Source: Aphis gossypii (lineage: Eukaryota; Arthropoda; Insecta; Hemiptera; Aphididae). From it: a stretch of 64,000 nucleotides of DNA. The position numbers and the translations under genes were made by a program. Position 1 is the stretch's first letter; the number at the start of each line of letters is the position of its first letter. The stretch covers positions 78,958,604-79,022,603 of the forward strand of contig NC_065531.1 of assembly GCF_020184175.1 (NCBI RefSeq). The letters are read 5' to 3'. Under the pieces are notes generated by a model. The model was not told the origin of the DNA, searched no databases, and worked only from the letters and a program-made list of their open reading frames with translations. Below are positions 47,720 through 60,365 of the stretch, in pieces.

Positions 47720-50640
47720 TCACTTTAATTGGTTTTGATACTCTAACACTAGTCTAGCCAATTGTCCTTTGGAACCAGCGTTTCGATTTCTAGATCTTAT
47801 ACAGTTTCCATACAAAGCAGCGCTTGTATGATCTACAATGTTACCTTCATACATTTCACAATGTCTCTGTTTATGATGCAATCGTAAACCAGATTCTACA
47901 GCTCTGAATATATGACAATCACTATATGCCACAAACATAGAATAAACTGATGGATTAGTCATATTGGCTGCTTTCAAAGAATGACTAGTGGATTCTGACA
48001 CCAAACGATGTATATCACGGTCAGCTCGAATAATAGGAATTAATAATTCTGCACGTTTTCTAGCTAAAAATTGTAATCAATAAGTTATTTTGCTTTAATT
48101 TAAAAAAAAATATATACATACAAGTAACATAGTCTTTTGCATAAAATGATAAATGATCATAGTCAAATGGATCAAAATGGCCATAATACTTATTTACATC
48201 TAGAGTTGCTTGTCTTGGATATGTCATGAGATTAGGATCATATTCAGAAAATGGCAAAGCACTAAATATCTGCCATTCCATTATAGTATTCATTCTTACC
48301 TAAAAATTAATAAACTCTCAAAATTATTTTTCAAAATACTATATTATATAACCATTTTAAGATAAAAATTATTTTTATAGAAATATTATTATTACGTAAT
48401 ACAATACTTACTCTATTCAAATAATCTTGACGAACTTCCATTTTTGGTCTGGCTAACATCATTAGAGCATCTGGAGGAAACTTTTTGATTGCTAAATCTA
48501 TGACTGCAAAATCCAATAATGCGTCTCTTAGTGCTAACAATTTGGTATTTGGTATTCTCACTGATAACCATGCAACTTTAGTGCCATCTTTTTTATGTGC
48601 ATTACTCAATGATGTTGCCTCATCTTTTAGCTGTTTAAACACATCATCAACAGCACCTTTACCTGGGGCATTAGCATCATACAACAAAACCTAAAGATTC
48701 AAAAATTTGATTACCAAACATTTAAACAGTTTTTCTAATTTTACTAGTGCATTAAATATTACACTAACCAACATGAGCATTGTCTTTTCTTTTTTATCAA
48801 TACAAATTTGTTTATATTGTCGTAGAAAGCGAAAGGCGTCTTCTCTTTCATTTGTACGCACAGGTAAAAGAATATGTACACGAGTATTTTCAGTTACATA
48901 AGGAACTGACAACATTTCAACTTTACCAAGCAACTTGCTGACTTCAACTCTAAACAATAATATATATAAATTAATACATATATTAATAAAATATAATATA
49001 TCTCTTGAGTTTATATATTAAAAAGAACAATTTATTTTTAATGATGATTACATTTTAGCTAATTAATATATTATACCTTTTTTGTATTAATCTATTTCCA
49101 ACTATATCTTTAAAAGTTAAGTCTAAAATATAGTCTAATCCTCTTGATGGATCAAATCTTTTGTATCCATTAACCAAATGATCAAATTTTAAATTATTTG
49201 AATATTTTGATTCCAAATATTCAATGCTAGTATTTAAAACATTCTGCAAAAATAATATTTTTTACTATATGTAGTTAATTTTTTTTTTAGTTAATTGTTT
49301 AAATTTATTTAAATTATTATTTCCTCACACGTATATCAGTATTTTCAGCTTCATTTAATGGTCTTATATTGCTTATTCTAGAGTCCAAATATAAATGTGT
49401 TTCAGTAAAATGTTCCCATTTCAATACATCAAAACGAGTGGATGGAGTACTTCCATATTGACTTCCAACAGGCCAATTTACTTTTCTAAAATTAGGTGGC
49501 TCTAAACTTGACTCAGTCACAATAGAACGTCTTAATGCTTCAATTTCCATGTTAGATTTTTCTAAATTCATTTTACAAAATGCTAAATGAGTTTTATACA
49601 TTGTTTCAGCATTTGGCATTGGATAAACTGTCAAAGCACGATTAAAACTTTCTTGTTGTTGTGGTTGATTGAGTAAATTAATAAGATCTTTGGCTTCCCA
49701 TAGATGATAACTGCTTATAGATTGCCCCTAAATAAATATATTAAACTGTGTATTTTGGATAGAACAATTTTGATACTACTCACTTGAATAGATGTCTGAC
49801 ATGGAAAGTTAATTGAATGTAATACGCATCGACCAAAATTATCATCATCTGAAGTAGAGAATGCATTACGTACACACCAATCAACATTCGGGATCATTTT
49901 ACGAATAACAGAATTACTTAAAAGTATTCCGGCATCTGAAAATTATTATTTAATAAAAATTAGAATTTGTTAAATAAAAATGTGTCTAATTTCTTACCTA
50001 ATGAACAATAGTTAGTACCAATTACAGTTCCACTAGCATAAACATCTTCACTGACACTAACTCTTTTAACAATATTCATGAGCTTGTCCGCATTCAAGTA
50101 TGTACTATCCTTTATTAACATAAAAAACTCATACTCATCCAAGTAGTTGTCAGCAATATATTTTACCATGTGAAACGGTTTCAATACACTTCTACTGTCT
50201 GTGAAACCAACTATACCGGGTATTTTCATTAACGTTACATTTAGTTTATGTCCACCTGCTGCATCAACGAAAAAAATTGTCTTATCCACCCAATGTGTGA
50301 CAGTTTTGTTGACAGCAACTGCTAGACCATCTACAGATGCTTGGTTGGCCAAAATTCCAACAAATAATTTCTCTCGAATTCCAAGCTCTGTTGAATAATA
50401 TCTTGGACGTAACAGAGTTTGTGGAATTTTTTGTGCTCGCTGTGGTTTGCCAGCCAAATTTATACGAGGTTCGTATTCATCATTGACAATAATTAAGCTT
50501 GAATCACTATCAATAGTTGATATTGAAAATAGGCAACCAGTTTCTAATAATGGGCCGACAATAAGACTAAAAAGTAGCCCAATTGTGACACCAATTATTA
50601 AATAAAAATTTTGACGCAAACGTGCTGATGAACACAACAT
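47720..50640 (-). CDS. CHPF: Chondroitin polymerizing factor (chondroitin sulfate synthase 2 type)
   Basis: Eight coding exons on the minus strand: 49998-50640, 49784-49935, 49329-49727, 49077-49243, 48769-48949, 48412-48690, 48122-48299, 47720-48063. They join in phase to 780 residues, close to human CHPF (775). A short cytosolic start and one hydrophobic anchor (about 12-33, FYLIIGVTIGLLFSLIVG) give a type II Golgi protein. The N-terminal glycosyltransferase-like domain has LIKDSTYLNADKL where active synthases have a DDD metal site. The C-terminal domain has MEVRQDYLNR in place of DVD. Family landmarks include WPVGSQYG, HLVNGYKRFDPSRGLDY, VSVPYVTE-like text and MEWQIFSALPF. CHPF pairs with chondroitin synthases in the Golgi to lengthen the chain. 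An acceptor at 50648 shows a noncoding first exon upstream. CHSY1/3 is less likely because the metal motifs are missing. Confidence 0.9.
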
Positions 50641-50649
50641 ATTGATTCT

Positions 50650-53600
50650 AAAAATATATTAAAAATTAATAAATAAGTTAAGTATAACAAAGAAAAGATG
50701 GTTAATACACAGATTTAAAATAAGACACAACTTTGAAAATATAAATTAAATTACTGTCTTTAAGGTTTATCTCTTTGGAATACCTACCATTAAAATCTAG
50801 GCCACATTTATTTTTTATTTCTTATGATATAAAATGTTAGTAGTTTTACAAAATAAATATCAAAATCTATACTGTCAATAAACTAAAAATGTTATTGTTT
50901 ATTTTTAATTAAAAAGAAACATAGGAAAATTATTAATGGTGTATGAGTAATATTACTAAGTAATGACATACTCAGTTATATATTGGATGTGGTTTGGTTA
51001 AATTAAGGACAACTAAATTATTTTCTAAGTTTAATATAGAAAAACATTGGCACGAACAATTATTATTATTAATAACGAAACATTCAAACCCGAGTTCAAA
51101 CCCCTATTATAACGATTTAAGGTTAAGTTGCACCTGTTGATTGTCATTACGTATTTTTTATTCAATTACCATCAGACTGTTACGTTATAAAATCAAAATG
51201 TAAGTACCAAGTACCTGATCGCGACTTTAAATCTAATAGCGGACGCCTACTCATTTTACCCAAATATTATCGCTTTATATTCTTAAATAAACTTGATCTT
51301 GAGGACGATCAATTACTTGGCTCTTGAGTGCTAGTCACTCAGCAGCAAGTTATTATTATAAATTGTAATACAATCAACCCTGACAATTTTAATTTAAAAT
51401 ACAAGAAATAAATATTGGTGTTTCGTACTGTTTAATCATTTACTTTTTTCAAACAATGCTGCAATAATGAAGTTATATCCACTAACTGCCGAAGTGCTGA
51501 GCGCTGTCGAACACTCGACTACTCGAGCGCCGAGCTGTCGACTGTCAATGGACCGGTCACCGGACTCCCGGAGTGTGGACTGTGCCACGACAACGGCCTG
51601 CGACTACAGAGTACGGAGACGAGGACATAGACGAATAACTGACGAACACCAGATGTGTCCGGGACACAAGGACTGAATGACAACTGACTCTTGTCAGAAT
51701 ACAGAGTTATGTCTAATCAAATGAGTACTAAACTACTTAGAAGTTAGAACATAATATGTTATCTTAGATATTATCATGTATTTTATCTTTCGTAGTTATT
51801 ATTGCTCTAAGCATTGATTATAGAACATATTATTCTACCATCTTATATCCACCTTGATTCCAATATTCTATAATCAATGCTTCTATCTAGAGCATGATTA
51901 AAGATATCTTTAATAGTTTAATCCACGAATTGAGATATTTTAATCCGTGCTTTAATCGTTTAATCTCGACTCATGATCTTAACTCAATAAATCCCAGGTG
52001 GCCAGGCCCCCAGAACAATATTATTATGGTCTCAGACTCAGTATTCGGCACAGAATGATATATTCTAAAATAGTATCTAAACGTCCGTGCCTACTCAATT
52101 GTGATTTGTAGCCTACAAAAAAAAAATTATTATTGACATTATTCAATAGAGGAATACCTTACTGAACAGCGCCTTTATTTATATGTTAGATGTTACAGGT
52201 ACCCGATAAAAGTAATCCACTAGGCCTTTTAATATACCATGTTACTGACAACATTATTGAACCTGTTGATACATTTTTTCGCTAGTTTTATAAAAAATTT
52301 CTCGCATTACATAATTATAATCGGTACTATAAAACCCTTTTTTAATCTATGTCTAAGAACTCCCCGCACTCGCACTCGTCAAGTATTTGAGTATTTCAAT
52401 ATAGTTTCCAGTTTTTCTGCAAGGTATTGTAGTAATTTCATGATTTTGTTTTTCCACGAGTATAGCTGGATTATTAAGATATAGGTTGTCAATAAAGTTT
52501 ACTATAATTAATATTTAAACCCTCAGAAGAAGTCTGATAATAATTTATATAATAAAAACCATGGGCGCAGATAAAAAATATAGTTTCTATAGACACAATT
52601 AAAACTGAGTATTATTTAAAGAAATGAAAAAAAAAAAATTAATTAATACCATTTTGATCGTACTAGTAGACAGTAAATTCAGAAATTTGAAATTGGCATG
52701 AGGAATATTTTTCTTAGAAATACGTCCATATTTGTGAAAATACCGATGTATTTTCCATGTATCCTAGTTTAATGAACATCATCACTATTAGCAACAACTA
52801 ATGTCACTTTTTCCTGACATCGATGGGTATATAGAGCACAGCGGCCACTGCACTACCAGTAGGCAGTAATCATTATTTACTAATGTGATGTCTGGTGTCT
52901 ACAAAAGTACAGTAACCAAGGGCTGAAGGGCCGGTGGGCCGTGAACTCTTCCTACAAACTAACCTCAAACGGCTAAAACGAGTGAAACGTTCCAGACGTT
53001 CCAGTTGTAGGTAGTAATCCAGTTCGAATCATGAGAGAAAAAATGTCACGGCACGCTGGGGGTTTGCTTGATAGTATTATGAGAATGCGTGATCAAAAGT
53101 CTACACGTCGAATGGATTCAACGAACAAATTTACATATTAAAAATTAAAACTTAAAACTTATAACCATTGATGATAAAACGTACTAATGTACCATCTGAA
53201 AATTCAGCTAAAATAATCAGTGTCAAATGTGTCGATAATTCTATAATCGATATTTGAATATTTCGATTTTCGATAATCGTCATATTTGTAGGCGAAGGCA
53301 CCATTGCACCAAGCCGCCAACCAGAATTCTCAATATCGATTTGTTCCACTTGAGAGAAGAGAAAAAATTTCTCATGGAACAAACGAGCTAGGTCGTTGCT
53401 GTTAACGCCTTGTCAACGGACAACTTGTTTTTGTTGTTTTCGTTTCGCAGACCGCAGTGTTAGTGTTTATCCGCGTCTGCATTGCGGACGAAGGTTTCGT
53501 TTACGTTTTTCTGTTTACGTTTCAACTTACAATTCAAATCCGCTACAGTTTCGGTTCGTGGATGACCAAATTGATTTAAAAATTTTTTTCCTGGATACCC

Positions 53601-53700
53601 GCTAGTACCGTTGACTGATTGTTCGAGAAAACCTTCGCTTCTCCGAGTCCCGTTGTTGACCCACAAAATATAAATAGAGAACTTGGAAAAATTTTTACCC
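50650..53700. promoter_or_regulatory. Divergent region between CHPF and the PCGF gene
   Basis: About 3 kb holding the promoters and noncoding first exons of both genes. A CpG-rich patch at 51,480-51,670 probably marks the CHPF promoter or first exon; a second from about 53,390 marks that of the PCGF gene. Small frames in these patches match nothing. A repeat with inverted arms lies at 51803-51892. Confidence 0.45.
51803..51892. repeat. Inverted repeat with core CATTGATTATAGAA
   Basis: Arms of 15 bases, GCATTGATTATAGAA at 51811-51825 and its complement at 51866-51880, enclose 40 bases. Outside them GCTCTAA and TCTAGAGC are also partly complementary. The same core forms the palindrome at 24758-24795. 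Confidence 0.65.
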
Positions 53701-53702
53701 CA

Positions 53703-53819
53703 ATGGCGGTAACGATCCCGGGTAAGTTTTATAGTGGTGCGAACACAATAATCACGTCTAACTCCTGTTTCCGTTGGTGTCCAGGTAGACGCGAATGCGT
53801 CACGGTAACGACGTTATGA
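53703..53819 (+). promoter_or_regulatory. Upstream ORF 1 in PCGF 5' UTR (spliced)
   Basis: If the 5' UTR intron 53722-53784 (donor CCCGG|GTAAGT, acceptor TGTCCAG) is removed, ATGGCGGTAACG at 53703 opens 17 codons ending in TGA at 53817-53819. The TGA overlaps the ATG of a second upstream ORF. A role in limiting translation is inference. Confidence 0.45.
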
Positions 53820-53872
53820 TGAACACAGCGACGACAATATGCAATCTTGTAAGCCGAAGGTCACCGACCTAA
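53816..53872 (+). promoter_or_regulatory. Upstream ORF 2 overlapping the PCGF start codon
   Basis: A tandem ATGATG at 53816 opens 18 codons in another frame from the main ATG (53839) and stops at 53870-53872, inside the PCGF coding sequence. Ribosomes that start here cannot simply reinitiate at the main ATG. Confidence 0.5.
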
Positions 53873-56325
53873 ATCCACATCTACTATGTGTTCTGTGCGG
53901 TGGATATTTCGTGGACGCCACGACAGTGATCGAATGTCTGCACTCCTGTAAGTAATTTGATCGTCTAGTTATTTCCAAACAGTTGACCTTATATTGTAAC
54001 AGTGATGCATGTTTGTTTTGCTATTATATACCTTATCAACATTTACCTCAATTGCGCCCATTTTTTGTTGAAAAATATGTTTATCACTGTCAAATTTGTC
54101 TACCGAAATAAAAATTACACTTCCAATATATTTAATGATGTCCCTTTTTCATTGTAAATATAGAAATTTATAAATTTAATTGTATATATCCAAACATTGT
54201 TATATAATTACTTCACTGTCATAACATTTTATGATTAGGTATACTATAAAGCTTTTATTTATACCAATTAATATATATTTATTTCTATTAATATGTAGTT
54301 ACTATTTTATCTACAAGTATCAAAATAAATTAATTCATTAGTAAGTTAATGTTTTATTTATCAAGTTGATTTATAATTTTAGTTTGTCGAAGTTGTATTG
54401 TCAAGTATCTCGAACGCAACAAGTATTGTCCAATATGCGATGTATTAGTCCACAAATCAAAACCTTTATCCAATATCCGGCCAGACCATACTCTGCAAAA
54501 TATTGTTTACAAACTTGTCCCACGTTTATTTCAAAGTGAGTTATAAAATTGTACTTCAAACTTTATACTAATTCAAAATTTTGCTTTTACTATCATTATT
54601 ATTACTATTATTATTATTATAGAGGAAATGATAATGAGAAAAGAGTTTTACAATCGAAACAAAGTATACTTACCCAGGGACCCAATGAGTCGCGGTGTAG
54701 TACCTGATGACTATCATATATTTGCTGCCAGTGATGCAATCAGTATATGTCTTTATTATGAATGCGAAACGATTGATAAAAAAGTAAAGTATATTTATTC
54801 TTGTCTTAAAAAAATATATAAATTTAACCATTTTTTTTTTTTTTTTAATTGCACAGAATGTACAAGATAAACATAAACGATATCTGTGGTGCCCTGCGTC
54901 ATTGACAGTTATAAATTTAAAAAAATTAGTTTACATTAAATATGAATTAATACCAACTGACCATCATGTTGAGTTTTTCTACCAAAATTATTTACTAGAA
55001 GATCACTTAACCTTAATGGATGTTGTTTACATGTTTGATTGGAAAAGGGTGAATATTTAACTTGATTATTTATTTTTAATAGATATATTATGGAATTATA
55101 TTATATTTTTTAATTTTAGAAAGATCCACTTACAATAACTTATCGTATTCTTAAAATTGAAATTGAATCTCTTACAAATGATGAAATTTCAAAAGAAGAA
55201 AGTACAGTTGAATCCAAAAAGGATGATGAAAAATCTGAAGAAAAACAAAATGATTTGCAACAAAATGTAGTCAACACAGAGTTATGTATTGAAGAAATAC
55301 TTCCAAAAATAGATGAAAACGTATTGGCCAATGACAAAATAACAGATTCTAAAGAAGTACAATTGGAAATAAGTGAAAATGGTATTATGAAAGTTACAAA
55401 TATTAACCAAAGTAGAGAAAAAATACAAGCTAATGTCACTATAGAGCCTACTGATATAGCTAAAAATGAAAATCCATCTAAATCTAGTGATATTAATGAT
55501 GAAAAAGATGATGATAAGAAAAAAGCTTTAAAAGTATACCCCGGATCAAAAGTAAAAAAAACCAAACCTAAGTTAGATACTATTGTTGAAAAAATTAAAA
55601 AGCAAGGAACTAAATACAAAACATTGACATCCCCGACGAAACATTGGAACCCAAGTATATCAAAAACTTCAGTTTTAGCCAAAAAGAAAGAATTAAATGG
55701 TATTGATAAAAAGTGTCAAAAATTTTTTAAATCAAGAGATGATAAAAAAGATGATGACAAGGCTGAAGACAGTTTGAAGAGGTTAGCTGAAGTACCTCTA
55801 ATGAAAATTAATCCTCAAACATTATGCCCAATTATGCCTTCTACTCCTGCTAAGAAACCCAAAAAACCTATTCCTAAAAAAAATACATTAGCTCATTCTT
55901 TGGCTCTACTACCTGTTCGGCCAACAAACCATAATCCATTTACTAATCCATTGAATCCATTCATGTATGGAACATTTCCAAACAATTCAAATGGAGATCC
56001 GGCATCTACAAATGGTTTTCTTAAAGCCATGTCTGAGTTATGTCCACCATCTTCAGCTTATCACAATTCTTTGCCACCGTCAGTTAGTGTACTTTTCAAC
56101 CCCTTATATACTCATCATAGACAAAGTCAGCCAAAGAAGGCTACTTTAGCTGTACCTCAATCGCCTGATGTACAGAAATTACCTGCCAATAAAATAGAAG
56201 AAAAATCTGAGTCTATAGAAGATAAAACCAATGACAAAGGTAACAATAAAGATGAATGTACTAATAATAATAAAGGTGAAGAGAAAATGGAAGTTGAGAA
56301 AGAAGTAGAAAAAGAAAAAACTTAA
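53839..56325 (+). CDS. Polycomb group RING finger protein, Psc/Bmi1 (PCGF2/4) type
   Basis: Five coding exons, 53839-53947, 54383-54535, 54623-54783, 54857-55048 and 55120-56325, give 606 residues. The start MQSCKPKVTDLNPHLLCVLC leads into a C3HC4 RING (C17, C20, C33, H35, C38, C41, C52, C55). Then come VHKSKPLSNIRPDHTLQNIV and, at about 142-210, a RAWUL ubiquitin-like domain (KRYLWCPASLTVINLKKL, LTLMDVVYMFDWKR). These features identify the Bmi1/Mel-18/Psc/Su(z)2 branch, a PRC1 partner of RING1 that promotes H2A ubiquitylation and gene silencing. The long C-terminal tail in one exon is Lys/Glu/Pro-rich and low in complexity, ending in acidic-basic repeats. A long disordered tail resembles fly Psc, whose tail compacts chromatin, though this one is shorter. 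I give no symbol because aphid orthology to Psc or Su(z)2 cannot be separated here. A possible poly(A) signal is at 57079. Confidence 0.92.
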
Positions 56326-56824
56326 TACAATAACTTTATGATAGGTAACACAAAACTAAAAATTGAAACCTATATGGCTATATAACTAAAATCTTTAGAT
56401 GATGGTAGTGATAGAAAATACTTTAAAGATATTTGAAAGTTTTATATTGACATATTAATATATTTTGTTATATTAACCTCTCCTAACCTAATGGACAGTT
56501 ATTATGTTCAATTATTTTCTAGATATTCTATACAGTTGATATATTTCTAAAGAATTTTTTTTACTTTAAAGTTTTGAGCTAAGAATATTTAAATGTAGTA
56601 AAATATGATTTTTCTATCATTCGCTTGTATGATTTATAGTATCACATGTCCATGACAATATTCTTTGAAACACAAATATGGAAATTTGGAATTTATATGT
56701 GATTAAATCACTATAGGACATGGTTGACCATTGTGTTGGAAATGTGAATGACTATTTTATTTATTCAATTACTTAATGTTAATATAATATTTTAGATAAG
56801 ACAGTTAACTTTGATTTATGCATC

Positions 56825-56859
<35 letters not shown>

Positions 56860-59690
56860 CGACAACTAATCTTCCTTTATCCTCCATATTTATATAAATT
56901 AATATTTTAAACATTGTCTTAGGTATCGTATCTACCTTTTAGGTCAGGTTTAAACTTAAAGCAATAATAGTTATCAATAGAGAACGGATTTATATGCACA
57001 ACAATTCCTCAAAAATACTGTGATATGCTACTAAATATGCATTTATTTTTAATATGCACTTAAAATAAGTAATGTAAAAATAAAGTATTAAAAATCTGTG
57101 AATACATTTTTGTGTATTAAAAAACTTAGCTCAATATTAGAAGTATTTATTTCTACTTTATACATGCATTCAAATCTTCATCTAGTTTATTTTCCCTTTT
57201 AAAATCTTTGAAAGTATCTTCACTTTTTTATTTTTAAAACCAATTTTTATTTTTTGTACTATCGTTAATTTGTCTTTTATTATAACACCAATTTGATTTT
57301 TACACTTTCAATTTTGATAATTTCTTCTTTCTTGAAATAGTCTGTACTGTTCGATAAAAGAAGTATTTCTTTATTAATTTCTAAGTTTGTATTTCTTTTA
57401 CAAAAATATACATTATAAAGTCACAAAATAAAAATATGCAAAATAAGAGGAAAACATTAAAATATATGAAATAAAATTTATGTTATTTTAATACAAATGG
57501 TTTAAATCAAACAATTTTTATCAATTTTCAATTGTTAATTTTAATATTATAAATATATTACATATAATCCGTTTCTTTGTTATCAACGATCAAATATACA
57601 TGGAATCAAACATTTTAAATTAAAAATCATGTAACATAGCAAATATTAAAATTATTTCTCTCCTAATAAAAATAACGTACTAATATTATAAGTGGGAGTG
57701 AAATGTAAATAAAAATATATTTAGTTTTTCACTTTTCTAAAAATGGTCACCCTATTCAAACAATAAGCCTATGACTATTAGACGGCTTAAATATTTATGT
57801 ATAGCCAAATATTAATATTTCGTGTATTTCGAAATCTTATTCATTATTACTCTCAAATTCTAGTCCTAGATTAAGGTGTATATTGTGTTTAAAAAAAAAA
57901 AAAATAATAACAATTGTTTGTATAAGTGCCTTCAGTATTTAATTATTTAAACCTTTGTTCATATAACTAAGTGATATAAATATGTTAGTATTTTACAGCT
58001 CAATGTTTTAAAATGTGAAATATATACAGGGTAAAAAATGCACTGTGCTCACTATGTTTTTGTGACCAATTTATAATATTTTTGTTACTCACTAACATTA
58101 CATCTTGATTGTGTAATTTCTGAAGGAATATACATATACTCTATTTGATAATAAATCAAACTACTCTTATACACGGAAGCTCCAGTGATGTTTAAACACT
58201 GTCCTACTTAGTTGTCAGATTTTACTAATCTTTGCAGTAGGAGCTTTTTACAGATTTGTCATGTTTGAACATGATCAGTTTTCATTTATTGAGCATTCTT
58301 ATCCTGAATAGATTACCTAATGTTATTAATCGTCCTATAATTTGAAATGTTAGAACAAGTGTGTATGTACCAATAGTTAGGTTAATGGACATTATCACTC
58401 ATAAAGTCTTGAAGTATTTTTTTTACAAATATCGGTCTCAATTATACAAAACTTAATATAAGAATCATATTATAACAAATAAAAATAATTAGCTTTTTAT
58501 TTTGATAAAAATTTACTTGGAGGGAGTTCTTTAATATCCATTTATGTATGATATAATTTTACTAACTTGTGATATTATTAAGACGTTTTTGAAATTTAAT
58601 TTTGAAAGTTCATTTATTGAAAATTTGGTGCCAAAAACTATTAAATTTTACAATTCTAAAATGTATACTTACACTTATAATTTAACTATTGTTATTCATA
58701 GTTGGCACAGTGCACATATTATTAAGTATATAACATTTAGTATTTTATTTATAATTATATACAATTTATTTTAAATTTATATTTTTATAGAGAATTTTAC
58801 TATTTGTTTATCGCATTAAAAAAAAAACTCCATTTTATATATAATACATTATAGTATTCTTAGTTATTGATGGTCTACTTTTTTATGATGTTATTGTTAA
58901 TTTTTTCCTAAAGATCAATATCGAAAAGTAATAAGATGACCTATAAACGTTTTATATAAATAAATCTCAATGTTGTATGTAATTTATAATCTAAATTTTA
59001 TGAGATTGAATATTTTTTAATAATTTATTAGAAAAAGACCAAATAATATATTTTTATTACTCTGTATAAAATTACTTGCATGCCTAAAATGTTTCAAACA
59101 AATAATATATCCTTATGTTAAGAATATATTAAAGTATTTAAACTTGGTTTCATTTGCATTAAAATTGTTGACATGCATGTATTTTTACTGATTATTTGAT
59201 TCACAAAAATCAAATTCAAAAATTAAACAGAATATTTATAAATAACAAGTCATCTCAAGTAATCTATACCTACTGTAAACATTTATATTTTATAAATTTT
59301 AATTTATTTTATTTTTGTACAATTATTGAATTGTTATTTATGTAATTTTTTTAAGATAATTTATACACAACAATTATATTTTTTAATTGTTAAGAATTGA
59401 AAAGGTGTAATGAGTTTTATAAATAAAATATTTTTGTGGTTTTTTTTTTTTTTAATGTTCAATAAAATCAGTGTTTTGTATTTTATGTTAAAATTATTTT
59501 TTTATTCCTTATTTATTTATCTTTCTTCACGATAAAATAAATAATTTTAAAGTCGCATCATTTTTCAAGCTATGAATTGAAATATCAAGGTATGATAAAA
59601 TGATTACTGCTGAATCGGAAACAAACCTATGAGCAACAACACTAGACCTGGTAAAAAAAGGAAGGCCATGGTCCCTGGGTTTAAATGATT
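56326..59690. other. PCGF 3' UTR and gene-free AT-rich DNA
   Basis: No exon seen. AATAAA at 57079-57084 may end the PCGF transcript. An (AT)n run is at 56825-56850. ATACAGGGTAAAAAATG at about 58,024 resembles a transposon end, but no partner was found. Confidence 0.4.
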
Positions 59691-60365
59691 TAATAATTAA
59701 CGAAAACAAAATACACGATATTATTACGTAAGGCCAACAATTAAATGAAATTAGAAATAAGAGAAAAGAATAAATTAAATTTGAGAGACTTAAGTATCTT
59801 TGATTAGAAATAGACATGGATGGGTGATAGCCATGATAAAATACAGAGAAAAATAAGCTCAGCAAATAGACATTTTAAAATGTTAAATCCAATTTTTAAA
59901 TGTTAGATTCTATTAAAAAGTCAAAAATATGCCTATGAGACGTAACCTTTAACAAAAACCGATGGAAAAAAATGAGCAATATTTGAAAAGAAAATATTGA
60001 GACAAATATTTTTAGCCCCAAAAAGAATAGGAAACCAACAAATAATGATTTGATAGTTTGTACAATCAACCAGAATTACCGGATATTATATTATATTATA
60101 GTAATAATGAAATGCGAAATAATTTAATTGGATTAGGATGTGCATGTAAGATTAATGTCTAGCGCACAGAAAAACATAGTTATGTTAAATAAAATAACTT
60201 TGTGGGTACCGGATTGGAAAAAACTTGGGACGATAGAAACTATAGTATGACCCTGCACGTCTTCAATATCTGAATTAATTAAGTAAACATGGAGAGATAT
60301 GGCAATAGATAGAGAGCGATGCGAACAGTGATAGTTGCGGCAACTGGCAAGTGATCAAAATATCA
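59690..60365 (+). pseudogene. Decayed LINE C-terminal fragment
   Basis: Broken plus-strand frames give, in LINE order, NENKIHDIIT, then FERLKYL.LEIDMDG, then SIKKSKICL..VTFNKN, then KENIETNIFSPKKN, and finally TWRDMAIDRERCEQ. The order and spacing follow the region after the reverse transcriptase catalytic box in LINE polyproteins. Many stops and shifts show it is dead. Orientation is opposite to the copy at 1.05-2.2 kb. Confidence 0.5.

Noticed and set aside
51060..51115. A tRNA-like GAGTTCAAACCCC B-box motif
   Set aside because: No matching acceptor stem, A box or anticodon loop could be built around it.
53152..53382. A 76-codon minus-strand frame upstream of the PCGF gene
   Set aside because: No recognisable domain, no splice context, and it lies in the promoter region of the plus-strand gene.
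55140..55682. A 180-codon minus-strand frame
   Set aside because: It is antisense to the Lys/Glu-rich tail of PCGF and reads as Phe/Ser-rich low-complexity text.
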